From positions 1 to 64,000 of the forward strand of contig RFHQ01000015.1 of NCBI GenBank assembly GCA_003695765.1: 64,000 nucleotides of DNA. Direction: 5' to 3'. The DNA is from Gammaproteobacteria bacterium. Lineage in GTDB: Bacteria > Pseudomonadota > Gammaproteobacteria > Steroidobacterales > GCA-2729495. The position numbers were made by a program, and so were the translations under genes. The notes under the pieces were generated by a model. It did not search any database and had not been told where the DNA came from. It saw only the letters and a list, made by a program, of their open reading frames with translations. Below, in pieces: positions 1 through 10,085 of the stretch; within the stretch, counting starts at the first letter, position 1; each line of letters opens with the position of its first letter.

Positions 1-366
<366 letters not shown>

Positions 367-503
367 ATATCTCTACAAACGTCAGACGAGATCCCGAACT
401 ACTAAGTTACTGGTAAGTAACGAGTATGTTCGGTCACTCGCATCGGGCCATAGCGAGCCGCCATGGTGACGCGAGCGCCCACACAAATTACCTGTTTCCT
501 GAT

Positions 504-514
504 TGTTAAAGAGC
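504..514 (-). promoter_or_regulatory. rrn leader boxA antitermination element
   Basis: On the minus strand the leader contains GCTCTTTAACA followed by ATCAGGAAAC, matching the boxA of gammaproteobacterial rRNA leaders, which loads NusB/S10 and makes rrn transcription resistant to Rho. It lies about 140 nt upstream of the 16S 5' end and about 40 nt downstream of the promoter, the usual position. The rest of the leader (367-503) would form the 5' half of the RNase III processing stem, whose partner is outside the window. Confidence 0.88.
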
Positions 515-552
515 GAGTGCGATCCCCCGCGGGAATCGCGGGCAGACCGACA

Positions 553-580
553 ATTGTACAGAAGATTCTCCGGCCGGCAA
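553..580 (-). promoter_or_regulatory. sigma-70 promoter of the rRNA operon
   Basis: Read on the minus strand: -35 TTGCCG (575-580), a 16-bp spacer, and -10 TACAAT (553-558). An A/T block (591-600, ATTTTTTC on the minus strand) sits just upstream of -35 where an UP element is expected, and the bases after -10 are GC-rich, typical of stringently controlled rRNA promoters. It lies 33 bp beyond the tyrS stop codon on the same strand, with no convincing terminator between, so some tyrS readthrough into rrn is possible. Confidence 0.85.
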
Positions 581-612
581 GGGGTCGGCGAAGAAAAAAT
601 CCAGCCGCCGCC

Positions 613-1812
613 TCAGACAACGGTGACCCGGGCGAAGCGCCGCTTGCCGACCTGGTAGACGTGGGTCGTGCCCGCCGGGATCTCCAGGGCCCGGTCGGAG
701 ACCCGCTCCCCGTCGATCCGCACCGCGCCCTGGCCGATCATCCGGAAGGCCTCGGAATTGCTGGCCACGAGGTCGGCCTCGCGCAGCAGATTGGCAATCC
801 CCAGCCGGCCTTCCGGGGCCGGAACCCTGATTTCCGGCAAGTCCTCCGGCAGGGCCTTGTCCCGGAACTGCCGCTGGAAGGCCTCGCGGGCGCGTTCGCC
901 GGCGCCTGGCCCGTGGAAGCGGTCGACGATCTCGGTCGCCAGTTCGAGCTTCGCGTCCCGCGGATTCGCGCCCTGTTCCACGCCGCGCCGCAACGCGTCG
1001 ATCTCGGCGGCCGGCCGGAAGCTCAGCAGCTCGAAGTAGCGCCACATCAACTCGTCAGAGATCGACATCAGCTTGCCGAACATCTCGGCCGGCGGCTCGT
1101 CGATGCCGACGTAGTTGCCCATGGACTTGGACATCTTGTTCACGCCGTCCAGGCCCTCGAGCAATGGCATGGTCAGCACGACCTGCGGCGGCTGGCCCCA
1201 GCTCTGTTGCAGCTGCCGACCGACCAGCAGGTTGAACTTCTGGTCCGTGCCGCCCAGTTCCACGTCGGCCTCCAGCGCCACGGAGTCGTAGCCCTGGACC
1301 AGCGGGTACAGGAACTCGTGGATCGCGATCGGCTTGCCGGCCGCGTAGCGCTTGCTGAAGTCGTCGCGTTCCAGCATCCGCGCGACCGTGTGCCGGCCGG
1401 CCAGGCGGATCATGTCGGCCGCCGTCATCTCGTTCATCCAGCTCGAGTTGAACATGACCCGGGTGCGTTCCGGGTCGAGGATCTTGAAGATCTGTTCCTC
1501 GTAGGTGCGGGCGTTCTCGGCGATCTCCTCCGGCGTCAGCGGCGGCCGGGTCGCGTTGCGGCCGGTGGGGTCGCCGATCAGCCCGGTGAAATCGCCGATC
1601 AGGAAGATGACCTCGTGGCCGAGTTCCTGGAACTGCCGCATCTTGTTGATCAATACCGTGTGCCCGAGGTGCAGGTCCGGCGCCGTGGGGTCGAAGCCGG
1701 CCTTGACACGCAGCGGCCGGCCGCCGGTCAGCCGCTCGCGCAGCTCGTCCTCCAGCAGGATTTCCTCCGCACCGCGGCGAATGATTGCCAGCTGCTCGTC
1801 GACCCCGGTCAT
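613..1812 (-). CDS. tyrS: Tyrosyl-tRNA synthetase
   Basis: Charges tRNA-Tyr with tyrosine (class I synthetase, cytoplasmic). The 399-residue protein has the HIGH signature as HLGH at residues 48-51, the KMSKS loop at 226-230, the GGTDQKFN tyrosine-site block near 187-194, and a C-terminal S4 RNA-binding domain from about 335. An upstream in-frame extension to 2019 is open only because of GC bias; the ATG at 1812 gives the family's N-terminus. The gene is divergent from the M23 peptidase gene and directly upstream of the rrn promoter. The anmK-peptidase-tyrS-rrn order is known from pseudomonads. Confidence 0.97.
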   Translation of the reverse strand: MTGVDEQLAIIRRGAEEILLEDELRERLTGGRPLRVKAGFDPTAPDLHLGHTVLINKMRQFQELGHEVIFLIGDFTGLIGDPTGRNATRPPLTPEEIAENARTYEEQIFKILDPERTRVMFNSSWMNEMTAADMIRLAGRHTVARMLERDDFSKRYAAGKPIAIHEFLYPLVQGYDSVALEADVELGGTDQKFNLLVGRQLQQSWGQPPQVVLTMPLLEGLDGVNKMSKSMGNYVGIDEPPAEMFGKLMSISDELMWRYFELLSFRPAAEIDALRRGVEQGANPRDAKLELATEIVDRFHGPGAGERAREAFQRQFRDKALPEDLPEIRVPAPEGRLGIANLLREADLVASNSEAFRMIGQGAVRIDGERVSDRALEIPAGTTHVYQVGKRRFARVTVV

Positions 1813-2062
1813 CACCCGATTATCCACCGTGCATCGCCCCCGATGCCGCGGCCGCGAGCATACCGGAATCGACCGCTGCCCGGTACGCGAGCGGGCGGCG
1901 ACCGGAGTCTCAGATCCGGCCTGCATTGATTGACCCAGACCGCTGAGAATGCAGATAATTCTGCTGCTTGCGATCCGCGGGGGTGGGCCACCGAAGCGTG
2001 GCGGCGGATCGCCGGGCACGGCCCGGGTCCGCGTTCCGGGCCCGACACGGGGAGTCGCCAGC

Positions 2063-3469
2063 TTGACTGCACCGCACAGCCTGATGCCGGACTACAAGCC
2101 GGCGCCGGAGCAGCCGGTTCGCCGGCCGGCCCGCGTGCCCTGGTTCGCGGCCGGACTCGGCATTCCGCTGGTCTCGGTCGCGCTGCTCGGCGGCCCGCCG
2201 GCACCGGAATCCGCGACCGCCGGACAGGCGGCGCAGGCGGCCGCGTTGGCCGGCGAGGTCTCGGCCACAGCGGCACCAGCCACGGTCGCAGCCGACCCAG
2301 CCGCGGCAGCGGCCGGCGCTGTCGCTGTGCTGCCCGCGGTCGAACCACCGCCGCCCCCCGGAGAAACCGTGCGCCTGACGGTCCGCCGCGGCGACAGCCT
2401 CGACCGCCTGTTCGCGCGGCACGACATCAGCCGCGCCGATCTCGCCCGCATCATGCAGCTCGATCTCGCGCGCGAGCACCTGCGGCTGATCCGGCCCGGC
2501 GACACGATCTCGGTCCGCCACGAAATGGGCCATGTGCTGTCGCTGGACCGGGAGATCAGCCTGACCGAAGCTCTGCACGTCGAACGCGTCGAGGACGAGG
2601 GCTACCGGGCGGAACTGAAGGCCCGCGAGCTGGAACGGCGGCCGGTGGTGGCCAGCGGCACGATCGACAGCTCGCTGTTCGAGGCGGCCGCGGCCGCGGG
2701 CGTCTCGGACCGCCTGATCATGAACCTGGCGGGTATCTTCGCCTGGGACATCGACTTCGTGCTGGACATCCGCCGCGGCGACAGTTTCCGCGTGCTCTAC
2801 GAAGAGCTCTGGCGGGACGGCGAGCGGCTCGGCGAGGGCCGCATCCTGGCCGCCGAATTCATCAACCAGGGCGAGAGTTTCAAGGCCTTCTACTACGAAG
2901 ATCCGACCGGCCGCGCCGACTACTACGATCCGGACGGCCGCAGCCTGCGCAAGGCCTTCGTGCGCGCGCCACTGAGCTTCTCGCGGATCAGTTCCAATTT
3001 CAATCCGCGCCGCCGGCACCCGAAGCTGAACACGATCCGCGCGCACCGGGGCGTCGACTACGCGGCGCCGACCGGTACGCCGGTCAAGGCCGCCGGCGAC
3101 GGCAAGGTGATCTTCCGCGGTCGCAAGGGGGGCTACGGCAACACCGTGATCCTGCAGCATGGCGGCAACATCACGACGCTGTACGCGCATCTGTCGCGCT
3201 TCGGCAAGCCGCGCACCGGCAGCCGCGTCCGCCAGGGCCAGGTCATCGGCTATGTCGGCGCCACCGGCCTGGCGACCGGCCCGCACCTGCACTATGAGTA
3301 CCGCGTGAACGGCGTGCATCAGAACCCGCGCACGGTCAAACTGCCGGACGCCGAGCCGCTGGACCCGGCCTGGCTGCCCGCCTTCCGCGAGGTTTCGGCG
3401 GCGCTGTCGCGGGAGCTGGACGCGCACCGGCCGCTGCTCGCCAGCCAGGCCCCGTTGCCCAGCAGCTGA
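2063..3469 (+). CDS. LysM/M23-family murein endopeptidase (MepM-like)
   Basis: Predicted envelope-bound peptidoglycan endopeptidase. It has a short cytoplasmic N-terminus, one hydrophobic anchor ([19 protein letters not shown]), an Ala/Pro linker, a LysM-like/OapA-type region ([11 protein letters not shown]) and a C-terminal M23 domain. The lysostaphin-type zinc site is intact: HRGVDYAAP (H and D ligands) and HLHYEY. A TTG at 2063 is preferred as start because GGGGAG (2049-2054) lies 8 nt upstream; ATG at 2084 has no Shine-Dalgarno and is the alternative. It is followed 28 nt later by anmK; both serve cell-wall turnover, so co-transcription is likely. Confidence 0.9.
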   Translation: MTAPHSLMPDYKPAPEQPVRRPARVPWFAAGLGIPLVSVALLGGPPAPESATAGQAAQAAALAGEVSATAAPATVAADPAAAAAGAVAVLPAVEPPPPPGETVRLTVRRGDSLDRLFARHDISRADLARIMQLDLAREHLRLIRPGDTISVRHEMGHVLSLDREISLTEALHVERVEDEGYRAELKARELERRPVVASGTIDSSLFEAAAAAGVSDRLIMNLAGIFAWDIDFVLDIRRGDSFRVLYEELWRDGERLGEGRILAAEFINQGESFKAFYYEDPTGRADYYDPDGRSLRKAFVRAPLSFSRISSNFNPRRRHPKLNTIRAHRGVDYAAPTGTPVKAAGDGKVIFRGRKGGYGNTVILQHGGNITTLYAHLSRFGKPRTGSRVRQGQVIGYVGATGLATGPHLHYEYRVNGVHQNPRTVKLPDAEPLDPAWLPAFREVSAALSRELDAHRPLLASQAPLPSS

Positions 3470-3497
3470 TCGGCCGCGATCGGGCGCGGCCACAGAC

Positions 3498-4622
3498 ATG
3501 TCCGAGGCGCTGTTTATCGGGCTGATCTCCGGCACCAGCCGCGACGGTGTCGATGCCGTGCTGGTCCGCTTCGGCGACCACCGTTGCGAGCTCCTGGCCA
3601 GCCGCTGCCGACCGTACCCCGAGGCCCTGTCCGGCTGGCTCACGGCCGTGCTCGAACAACCGCAGCGCACGCCGATCGACCAGCTGGGCGCGCTGCACAC
3701 GGAGCTGGCTCAGGTCTTCGCGGACGCGACCCACGAGCTGCTGGACGTCGCCGGCGTCCCGGCCCGCGCCGTACGCGCGATCGGCAGCCACGGCCAGACG
3801 ATCCGCCATCGCCCGGATCTGCCGCATGGTTTCTCGCTGCAGCTCGGCGACCCGGGGACCCTTGCCGTGCTCACCGGCATTCCCGTGGTCGCGGATTTTC
3901 GCACCGCGGACATGGCCGCCGGCGGCCAGGGCGCGCCGCTGGCGCCCGCCTTCCATCGCTGGGCCTTCGCCTCGCCGGAAGAGAACCGTGCGGTCCTGAA
4001 CCTGGGCGGCATCGCCAACGTCACGCTGCTGCCCCGGGAGGGTCCGGTGCTCGGCTTCGATACCGGGCCGGCGAACGCCTTGCTGGACCTGTGGATCCGC
4101 GAGCAGCGCGGCGAGCCCTACGACGACGGCGGGCGCTGGGCCGCCGGCGGAAACGTCGATCAGGCGCTGCTGCGTGCCTGCCTGCAGGAAGCCTTCTTCC
4201 AGCGGCCGCCGCCGAAGAGCACCGGGCTGGAGCTGTTCAACCGGCGCTGGCTCGCGGCGCGGCTCGCGGCAGCCGGCGAACGGACCTCGCCACGCGACGT
4301 GCAGGCGACACTGGCCGAGCTGACGGCGATCACGGTGGCCCGGCCACTGCAGGCGGCGGGGCCGCCCGAGCGCCTGCTGGTCTGCGGTGGCGGCGTCCAC
4401 AACCCGGACCTGCTCGCACGGATCGCCGCCCGCCTGCCCGGCACGGTGGTCGAAAGCAGTGACTGCCTGGGCATTGCGCCCGACTGGGTCGAGGCCTGTG
4501 CCTTCGCCTGGCTCGCGCGCGAGCGCCTGGCCGAACGCCCGGGCAACCTGCCGCAGGTCACCGGCGCCCGGGTCGCGGTCCCGCTCGGCGGTGTCTATCT
4601 GCCGGCCGCCGGCGCATTATGA
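3498..4622 (+). CDS. anmK: Anhydro-N-acetylmuramic acid kinase
   Basis: Phosphorylates and hydrolyses 1,6-anhydro-MurNAc to MurNAc-6-phosphate in murein recycling. The 374-residue protein opens with GLISGTSRDGVDAV, the family's N-terminal ATPase signature, and carries the GSHGQTIRH block, LNLGGIANVT, and GFDTGPANALLD sugar/phosphate-binding segments and LLVCGGGVHN near the C-terminus. Length matches the family. It follows the M23 peptidase gene and precedes ppk1 on the same strand; ampD, at 22626-23195, acts in the same recycling pathway. Confidence 0.96.
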   Translation: MSEALFIGLISGTSRDGVDAVLVRFGDHRCELLASRCRPYPEALSGWLTAVLEQPQRTPIDQLGALHTELAQVFADATHELLDVAGVPARAVRAIGSHGQTIRHRPDLPHGFSLQLGDPGTLAVLTGIPVVADFRTADMAAGGQGAPLAPAFHRWAFASPEENRAVLNLGGIANVTLLPREGPVLGFDTGPANALLDLWIREQRGEPYDDGGRWAAGGNVDQALLRACLQEAFFQRPPPKSTGLELFNRRWLAARLAAAGERTSPRDVQATLAELTAITVARPLQAAGPPERLLVCGGGVHNPDLLARIAARLPGTVVESSDCLGIAPDWVEACAFAWLARERLAERPGNLPQVTGARVAVPLGGVYLPAAGAL

Positions 4623-4694
4623 CAACTGTGAACGGCGTAACATCACAGCCGTGGCGCCCTGCTATATTGAAATGTCTTTGTCAGCCGCGCCGCC

Positions 4695-6785
4695 GTGGAC
4701 ACGCCGAATCTCAAGCTGCCCGATTACTACATCAATCGTGAGCTCAGCGCGCTGGAGTTCAACCGGCGTGTCCTGCACCAAGTCGTCGACCCCCGCACAC
4801 CGCTGCTCGAGCGGCTGAAATTCATCTGCATCCTGTCGACCAATCTCGACGAGTTCTTCGAGATTCGGGTCAGCGGCCTCAAGCAGCGGCTGGAGCTGGG
4901 TTCGGCGCCGGCCGGGCCGGACATGCTGACACCGCAGCAGGTGCTGAATCAGCTCAGCGAACGAGTCCACGAACTGGTACGCGAGCAGTACCGGTTGCTG
5001 AACGACGAACTGATCCCGGCGCTGGACAGCGAAGGCATCCGATTCATACGCCGCACGCGCTGGAACCGCGAGCAGCGCGAGTGGCTGCGCGAACACTTCC
5101 ACAAGGAAATCGAGCCGGTGCTCAGCCCGGTCACGCTGGACCCGGCCCGGCCCTTTCCGCGCATCCTGAACAAGAGCCTCAATTTCATCGTCGGCCTGAA
5201 GGGCGTACATGCCTTCGGGCGGCCCTGCGACAAGGCCATCGTCCAGGCGCCCCGGTCCCTGCCCCGGCTGATCCGCCTGTCGCCGGAACTTGCGGATACC
5301 GGCCCAAACGACTTCGTGTTTCTGTCGTCGGTCATCCACGCCTTCGTCGACGAGCTGTTCACCGGCATGGAGATCAGCGGCTGCTACCAGTTCCGCGTGA
5401 CGCGCAACAGCGACCTCTATGTGGACGAGGAAGAAGTCGACGACCTGATGCGCGCGCTCGAAGGCGAGCTGATCGCCAGCCGCTACGGCGCGGCGGTGCG
5501 CCTGGAGACCGCTCACGATTGTCCGCCGGCGCTGACCAGCTACCTGCTGCAGATGTTCGGGCTGAGCGAGGCCGATCTCTACCAGGTCGACGGCCCGGTC
5601 AATCTCAATCGCCTGATGGCCGTGTACAGCCTCGTGGACCGGGACGACCTGAAGGATCCACCGTTCAGCCCGGGGCTGCCGGTGGTGCTGGGCAGCGACG
5701 ACGACATCTTCACGGCGATCCGCGAACGCGACCTGCTGTTACACCACCCCTATCAGTCCTTTGCGCCGGTGCTGGAATTCATCAGCCGCGCGGCGCAGGA
5801 TCCGGACGTTTTGGCGATCAAGATCACGCTGTACCGGGCCGGCGCGGATTCGCCCATCATCAAGGCCTTGGTCGCCGCAGCGCAGGCCGGCAAGGAGGTC
5901 ACTGTCAGCGTCGAACTGCGGGCGCGTTTCGACGAGGCCGCGAACATCGAGCTGGCCAACCGCCTGCAGACCGCCGGTGCGCACGTCGTCTACGGCGTCC
6001 GCGGCTTCAAGACGCATTGCAAGATGGCGATGGTCGTGCGCCGCGAAGGCGGCCGACTGGTGCGCTACGTGCACCTGAGCACCGGCAACTATCATCCGGG
6101 CACGGCGCGGGTGTACACCGACTACGGACTGTTCAGCGCCGACCCGGACCTCGGCGAAGACGTGCACCACGTGTTCCTGCAACTGACCAGCATGATGCAG
6201 ACACCGCCGGCGAAGCGCGTGCTGCAAGCGCCCTTCGACCTGCACGACAAGGTGCTGGAACTGATCGAGCAGGAGATCCGCAACGTCGCCCGCGGGCGCG
6301 CCGGGCACATCATCGCCAAGCTGAACGCGCTGGTCGAGCCCGAGGTGATCCGTGCCCTCTATCGGGCTTCCTGCGCCGGCGTCTTCGTCGACCTGATCGT
6401 GCGCGGAATCTGCTGCCTGCGTCCCGGCGTGCCCGGCGTGTCGGACAACATCCGCGTCCGCTCGATCGTCGGACGTTTCCTGGAGCACACGCGTGTGTAC
6501 TATTTCCATGCCGACGGCGAGGAAACGGTCTTCTGTTCCAGTGCCGACTGGATGGACCGCAATTTCTTCCGGCGCATCGAGCTGGCCTTTCCGATCCTGG
6601 ATCCGGAACTGAAGCGCCGCGTGATCGCCGACCTGGACATCTACCTGCGCGACAACCAGCAGGCATGGGAACTGCAGGCCGACGGCAGCTATCGCCTGTT
6701 GACGCCGGGACCGGACGAGGACCCGGTATCGGCGCAGGGCACGCTATTGGCGCAACTCGCCGAGCTGCCCAGCGTCAGCGCCTGA
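4695..6785 (+). CDS. ppk1: Polyphosphate kinase 1
   Basis: Reversibly polymerises the ATP gamma-phosphate into inorganic polyphosphate. The 696-residue protein has all PPK1 parts: N-terminal YINRELSALEFNRRVL, the head domain, and two phospholipase-D-like catalytic domains. The autophosphorylated histidine lies in THCKM (His441) and the second active-site histidine in HTRVYYFH (His598); HLSTGNYHPGTAR is also conserved. The GTG at 4695 gives the standard N-terminus. Its last 42 bp overlap the 3' end of the convergent ppx, so the two opposing polyphosphate enzymes form a tail-to-tail pair. Confidence 0.97.
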   Translation: MDTPNLKLPDYYINRELSALEFNRRVLHQVVDPRTPLLERLKFICILSTNLDEFFEIRVSGLKQRLELGSAPAGPDMLTPQQVLNQLSERVHELVREQYRLLNDELIPALDSEGIRFIRRTRWNREQREWLREHFHKEIEPVLSPVTLDPARPFPRILNKSLNFIVGLKGVHAFGRPCDKAIVQAPRSLPRLIRLSPELADTGPNDFVFLSSVIHAFVDELFTGMEISGCYQFRVTRNSDLYVDEEEVDDLMRALEGELIASRYGAAVRLETAHDCPPALTSYLLQMFGLSEADLYQVDGPVNLNRLMAVYSLVDRDDLKDPPFSPGLPVVLGSDDDIFTAIRERDLLLHHPYQSFAPVLEFISRAAQDPDVLAIKITLYRAGADSPIIKALVAAAQAGKEVTVSVELRARFDEAANIELANRLQTAGAHVVYGVRGFKTHCKMAMVVRREGGRLVRYVHLSTGNYHPGTARVYTDYGLFSADPDLGEDVHHVFLQLTSMMQTPPAKRVLQAPFDLHDKVLELIEQEIRNVARGRAGHIIAKLNALVEPEVIRALYRASCAGVFVDLIVRGICCLRPGVPGVSDNIRVRSIVGRFLEHTRVYYFHADGEETVFCSSADWMDRNFFRRIELAFPILDPELKRRVIADLDIYLRDNQQAWELQADGSYRLLTPGPDEDPVSAQGTLLAQLAELPSVSA

Positions 6786-8306
6786 CGGCTCGATCTGCAG
6801 CGCCAGCCCGGCGCCGTCTGCCAGCCGCCGTGCCTCCTTGCCGAGATCCGCGGCCGTCAGCGGATTCGCGGCCAGCCAGTCAGCGGGCGCCAGCAAGCGC
6901 AAGACATTGCCCCGGGCGACCAGCCGCAGCGGAAGCGCAACGCGGCCCCTGCGGCTGCGATTGAGCAGCACCGCCAGCCGCAACAGCACCGCCAGCCGCA
7001 GGCCCTGCCGGCGCCGGCGGCCACCGAGTACGGCGAAGGCCTTGCGATCGAAACTGCGGCGGTGGCTGCCGACCAACAAGGCCAGCAGTTGCTGTTCCTG
7101 CCGGGTGAAGCCGGGGAGGTCCGCGTGCTCGAGCAGGTAGGCGCCGTGCCGATGGTAGTGCGCATGCGCGATGTCCAGACCGATCTCGTGCAACTGCGCT
7201 GCCCAGCCGAGCAGGCGGCGCAGCTCGGGATCCTCCAGCGCCCAGTCCGCGGCGACCTGATCGAACAGCGCCAGCGCGGTCGTCGCGACGCGTTCCGCCT
7301 GCGCCGCGTCCACGCGCATCCGCCCGGCCAGGGCGCGCACGCTGCGCAGCCGCGCGTCCTCGTCGCTCAGCCGGCCGACCAGGTCATAGAGGATCCCTTC
7401 CCGCAGCGCGCCGTCGGCGAGCACGAGCCCGTCGGCGTCCAGCGCTTCGAGCACGGCCGCGAGGATCGCGACGCCACCGGCGAAGACCGGGCGGCGCTGT
7501 TCCGACAATCCGGGCAACTGCAGCCGCTCCACGCGGCCCGCGGCCAGCATCCGGTCGATCAGCGCCTCGACCCCTTCGCGATCGAGTCCGGCCTGCTCGC
7601 CAAGCAGCGCCCGGACCACGCGCCCGGCAGCCCGGATCGTGCCGGAGGTGCCGATGAAGCGCGCGATCGGCCGGTCCAGGAAACGCTCGCGCAGCGGCGC
7701 CAGCTCCATGCGCGCGGCCAGCCGCGCGTCGTCGAAGCGCCGCCGGCTCAGTTTGCCGCCGGCGAAGAACTCGCGGCTCACGCTGACACAGCCGAGGTAC
7801 AGGCTTTCGAGCAATTCGGGTTCCAGCCCCTGGCCGCGCGCCAGCTCGGTGCTGCCCCCGCCGATGTCGATGCAGATCTGCGGCCCGGCCACCGCCGGCA
7901 GGCCGTGCACCGCGCCGAGATAGATCAGGCGGGCCTCCTCGATGCCCGAGATCACCTGGACCGGGTGGCCCAGACTTTGCTCGGCTGCCTGCAGGAACTC
8001 GCCGCTGTTGCGCGCCTGCCGCAGCGTATTGGTGCCGACCACCCGGACCTGATCGGCGTGCATGTCGCGGATCCGCTGGCCGAAACGCGCAAGGCAATCG
8101 AGTGCCCGCGCCTGGCTGGCCGCGTCCAGGCGCTTGTTCTGGTCCAGCCCGGCCGCGAGTCGCACCATTTCCCGCAGGCGGTCGATGACGGTCAGCTGCC
8201 CGTGCGACAGCCGGGCGACGACCATGTGGAAGCTGTTGGAGCCAAGATCGACCGCGGCCAGGACCTCGGCGCCGCGATCCGGCGCCGGCCCAGCCTCAGC
8301 CGTCAC
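6744..8306 (-). CDS. ppx: Exopolyphosphatase / guanosine pentaphosphatase (Ppx/GppA)
   Basis: Releases orthophosphate from polyphosphate ends and may hydrolyse pppGpp. The 520-residue protein has the ASKHA fold: phosphate loop 1 AVDLGSNSFHMVVA near residue 17, VVGTNTLRQARN, a second phosphate loop CIDIGGGSTELA, and a C-terminal HD-like helical domain (LHEIGLDIAHAHYHRHG). The GTG start overlaps the bactofilin stop by 11 bp, so translation is probably coupled to that gene. Whether it prefers polyphosphate or pppGpp cannot be decided from sequence alone; its position against ppk1 favours polyphosphate. Confidence 0.95.
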   Translation of the reverse strand: MTAEAGPAPDRGAEVLAAVDLGSNSFHMVVARLSHGQLTVIDRLREMVRLAAGLDQNKRLDAASQARALDCLARFGQRIRDMHADQVRVVGTNTLRQARNSGEFLQAAEQSLGHPVQVISGIEEARLIYLGAVHGLPAVAGPQICIDIGGGSTELARGQGLEPELLESLYLGCVSVSREFFAGGKLSRRRFDDARLAARMELAPLRERFLDRPIARFIGTSGTIRAAGRVVRALLGEQAGLDREGVEALIDRMLAAGRVERLQLPGLSEQRRPVFAGGVAILAAVLEALDADGLVLADGALREGILYDLVGRLSDEDARLRSVRALAGRMRVDAAQAERVATTALALFDQVAADWALEDPELRRLLGWAAQLHEIGLDIAHAHYHRHGAYLLEHADLPGFTRQEQQLLALLVGSHRRSFDRKAFAVLGGRRRRQGLRLAVLLRLAVLLNRSRRGRVALPLRLVARGNVLRLLAPADWLAANPLTAADLGKEARRLADGAGLALQIEPSGADAGQLGELRQ

Positions 8307-8754
8307 CCTCGGTCACCGGCGCCGGCGCCCGCATCGGCTGCGTGGCGTCGTGCGCCTGCTTGCGCTTTGGCTTGCTTCCCGCCGCGGCCTGCTGGGCTGC
8401 CGGCTGGTGGATCAGCTGGCCGTTGATCTCGGCGCCAGCGGTCATCTCCAGCAGCTCGTAATGCAGGTTGCCGACGACCCGCGCCGTGGCGCCCAGCTCG
8501 ACCCGCTCCGATGCGTAGACGTCGCCCTCGACCGTGCCGTTGAGCAATAAGCGCGGCACGCGCACGCTGCCCTCGACACGGCCGTCTTCGCTGATGCTCA
8601 GCACTGCCTCCGGATCGCGCTCGGCAATGACGTTGCCGTGCACGATGCCGTCGATATGGCAGCCCCCGTCGAAGCGCAGGTCGCCTTCAATGCGCGTACC
8701 GTCACCGACGAGGGTGTGGATCAGGTCCGGCTTGCGCCGCTTGCCGAAAAACAT
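8296..8754 (-). CDS. Bactofilin (polymer-forming cytoskeletal protein)
   Basis: Self-assembling cytoskeletal scaffold. The 152-residue protein is a right-handed beta-helix of the DUF583 family, with repeated short beta rungs such as IEGDLRFDGGCHIDGIVHGNV and VEGDVYASERVELGATARVVGNL (quoted in part), flanked by short tails. The N-terminal MFFGKRRKPD resembles the membrane-contact peptide of bactofilins, and the C-terminal tail is Lys/Arg rich. It is the first gene of a pair with ppx. Bactofilins often organise cell-wall hydrolases, and a murein endopeptidase lies 5 kb away; that link is inference. Confidence 0.93.
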   Translation of the reverse strand: MFFGKRRKPDLIHTLVGDGTRIEGDLRFDGGCHIDGIVHGNVIAERDPEAVLSISEDGRVEGSVRVPRLLLNGTVEGDVYASERVELGATARVVGNLHYELLEMTAGAEINGQLIHQPAAQQAAAGSKPKRKQAHDATQPMRAPAPVTEGDG

Positions 8755-8829
8755 GCCATTACTCCGCGGATTGCCCCCGCGTGCCAGTCTACCGCCGCCG
8801 CCGGTCGAAAAAACCCGACCAGGGTCACA

Positions 8830-9531
8830 TCAGCCGGCTGCCGGTCGCCAATCGAAGGATTCCTCGACGTTCCGCGGCCGCTTGCCGCGCGGCAGCAGCC
8901 GGACGGTGACACGCCGTGGATCGAATCCCTCGGGAAAGCGCAGCTCCGCCTGCAGGTTCTGGAAATAGCGAAAGGAAAAATCCAGCGACTTGGCCCCGCC
9001 GCCCGTCAGGTCCGCCAGCGCCAGGCTGCGCGGCTGGCCGTCCTGCTCGCCTTCGACGACCAGTTCGACCCGCCCCGAGACCCGGCTGTCGCTGCGCAGC
9101 GCCTGCGCCAAGACCAGCCGCAGGCGGAACTCGTCCGGTCCGGCGCCGGGCTCGATCTGCAGATCCTGCACGCGCAGCCCGGCCTGCTGGTCGGCACCGA
9201 CGATGCCCTGGTAGAAGGCGATCTCCTCCGACTGCTGCTGGATGCGCGCCTGCAATTCGGCGAGTTGGATCTCGACGCGCCGGTAGGCCTCGGCCTTCAC
9301 CTTGCTTTCGGTGCTGAGCACGGCCAGCTGTTCGCGCAGCCGCTGCGCTTCGGTCTGCGCCGCAGTCAGCTCGCTTGCCAGCCGGCGCTTCTCGCGCAGC
9401 GCCTGCAGGCGGTTATAGCCGGCATTGGCCTGGCCCAGTTCGTAGGCGGTCCACAGCATCGCCAGTCCCGCCAGCAGCAGCAGCCAGGCGAGCCACCGGC
9501 GCCGCGGCAGATGGTCCGTCGCCCGGCGCAT
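8830..9531 (-). CDS. Membrane-anchored coiled-coil protein (DUF6776-like)
   Basis: No biochemical function recognised. The 233-residue protein has a positively charged N-terminus, one membrane segment (residues 13-30, WLAWLLLLAGLAMLWTAYE), a coiled coil from about 38 to 105 rich in Leu/Glu/Gln, and a beta-rich C-terminal domain likely in the periplasm (LRFPEGFDPRRVTVRLLP). This layout matches a family often found beside bactofilin genes in gammaproteobacteria. An ATG at 9570 would add 13 residues and overlap rppH by 25 bp; I prefer 9531. It is probably co-transcribed with rppH upstream. Confidence 0.82.
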   Translation of the reverse strand: MRRATDHLPRRRWLAWLLLLAGLAMLWTAYELGQANAGYNRLQALREKRRLASELTAAQTEAQRLREQLAVLSTESKVKAEAYRRVEIQLAELQARIQQQSEEIAFYQGIVGADQQAGLRVQDLQIEPGAGPDEFRLRLVLAQALRSDSRVSGRVELVVEGEQDGQPRSLALADLTGGGAKSLDFSFRYFQNLQAELRFPEGFDPRRVTVRLLPRGKRPRNVEESFDWRPAAG

Positions 9532-9545
9532 CGGCCGGACCGGCC

Positions 9546-10085
9546 TCACGGCGCGCCGCTCGCCTGCCATTCGTCCTGCCACCAGTCCGGCCGCGGCGGC
9601 GGGCCGCCGGGGAACAGCGCCGGGGCCAGCTCGGTCAGTGCCTGCGCGTAGACCGGGCGCTTGAAATAGATCACCTCCCGCACCGGCCGCCAGTAGTCGA
9701 CCCAGCGCCAGCGGTCGAATTCCGGTTGCTCGGAGCGGTCCAGACGCAGGCGGCTGTCGTCGCCGAGCAGGCGCAGCAGGTACCAGCGCTGTTTCTGGCC
9801 GATACACAGCGGCCGGACATGCCGGCGGACATAGCGCTCCGGCAACCGGTAGCGCAACCACTCGCGGGTCGTGGCCAGCAGTTCGACATCGTCCGGGCGC
9901 AGACCGACTTCCTCCCACAACTCCCGGTACATCGCCTGCTCCGGTGTTTCGTCGACCTGGATGCCGCCCTGCGGAAACTGCCAGCCGGGCTGCCCCTTGC
10001 GGCCGCCCAGCAGCAGCGTATCGTCCGCTGCGCAGATCACGATGCCCACGTTGGCGCGGAAACCTTCCTGGTCGATCAAGTCCAT
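9546..10085 (-). CDS. rppH: RNA pyrophosphohydrolase (Nudix)
   Basis: Removes pyrophosphate from mRNA 5' triphosphate ends and so triggers RNase E decay. The 179-residue protein starts MDLIDQEGFRANVGIVI, as RppH does, and has a complete Nudix box, GGIQVDETPEQAMYRELWEEVG at residues 40-61 (quoted in two pieces: GGIQVDETPEQ and AMYRELWEEVG), with WYLLRL and YWRPVREVIYFKRPVY typical of the subfamily. The ATG at 10085 is chosen; the longer open frame upstream is an antisense shadow of the permease gene. It is divergent from that gene, with 93 bp between them. Confidence 0.96.
   Translation of the reverse strand: MDLIDQEGFRANVGIVICAADDTLLLGGRKGQPGWQFPQGGIQVDETPEQAMYRELWEEVGLRPDDVELLATTREWLRYRLPERYVRRHVRPLCIGQKQRWYLLRLLGDDSRLRLDRSEQPEFDRWRWVDYWRPVREVIYFKRPVYAQALTELAPALFPGGPPPRPDWWQDEWQASGAP

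Noticed and set aside
463-1929. 488-aa plus-strand frame opposite tyrS
   Set aside because: It is a shadow produced by GC-rich codon use of tyrS; Arg/Pro/Ala-rich with no domain, and it runs into the rRNA promoter region.
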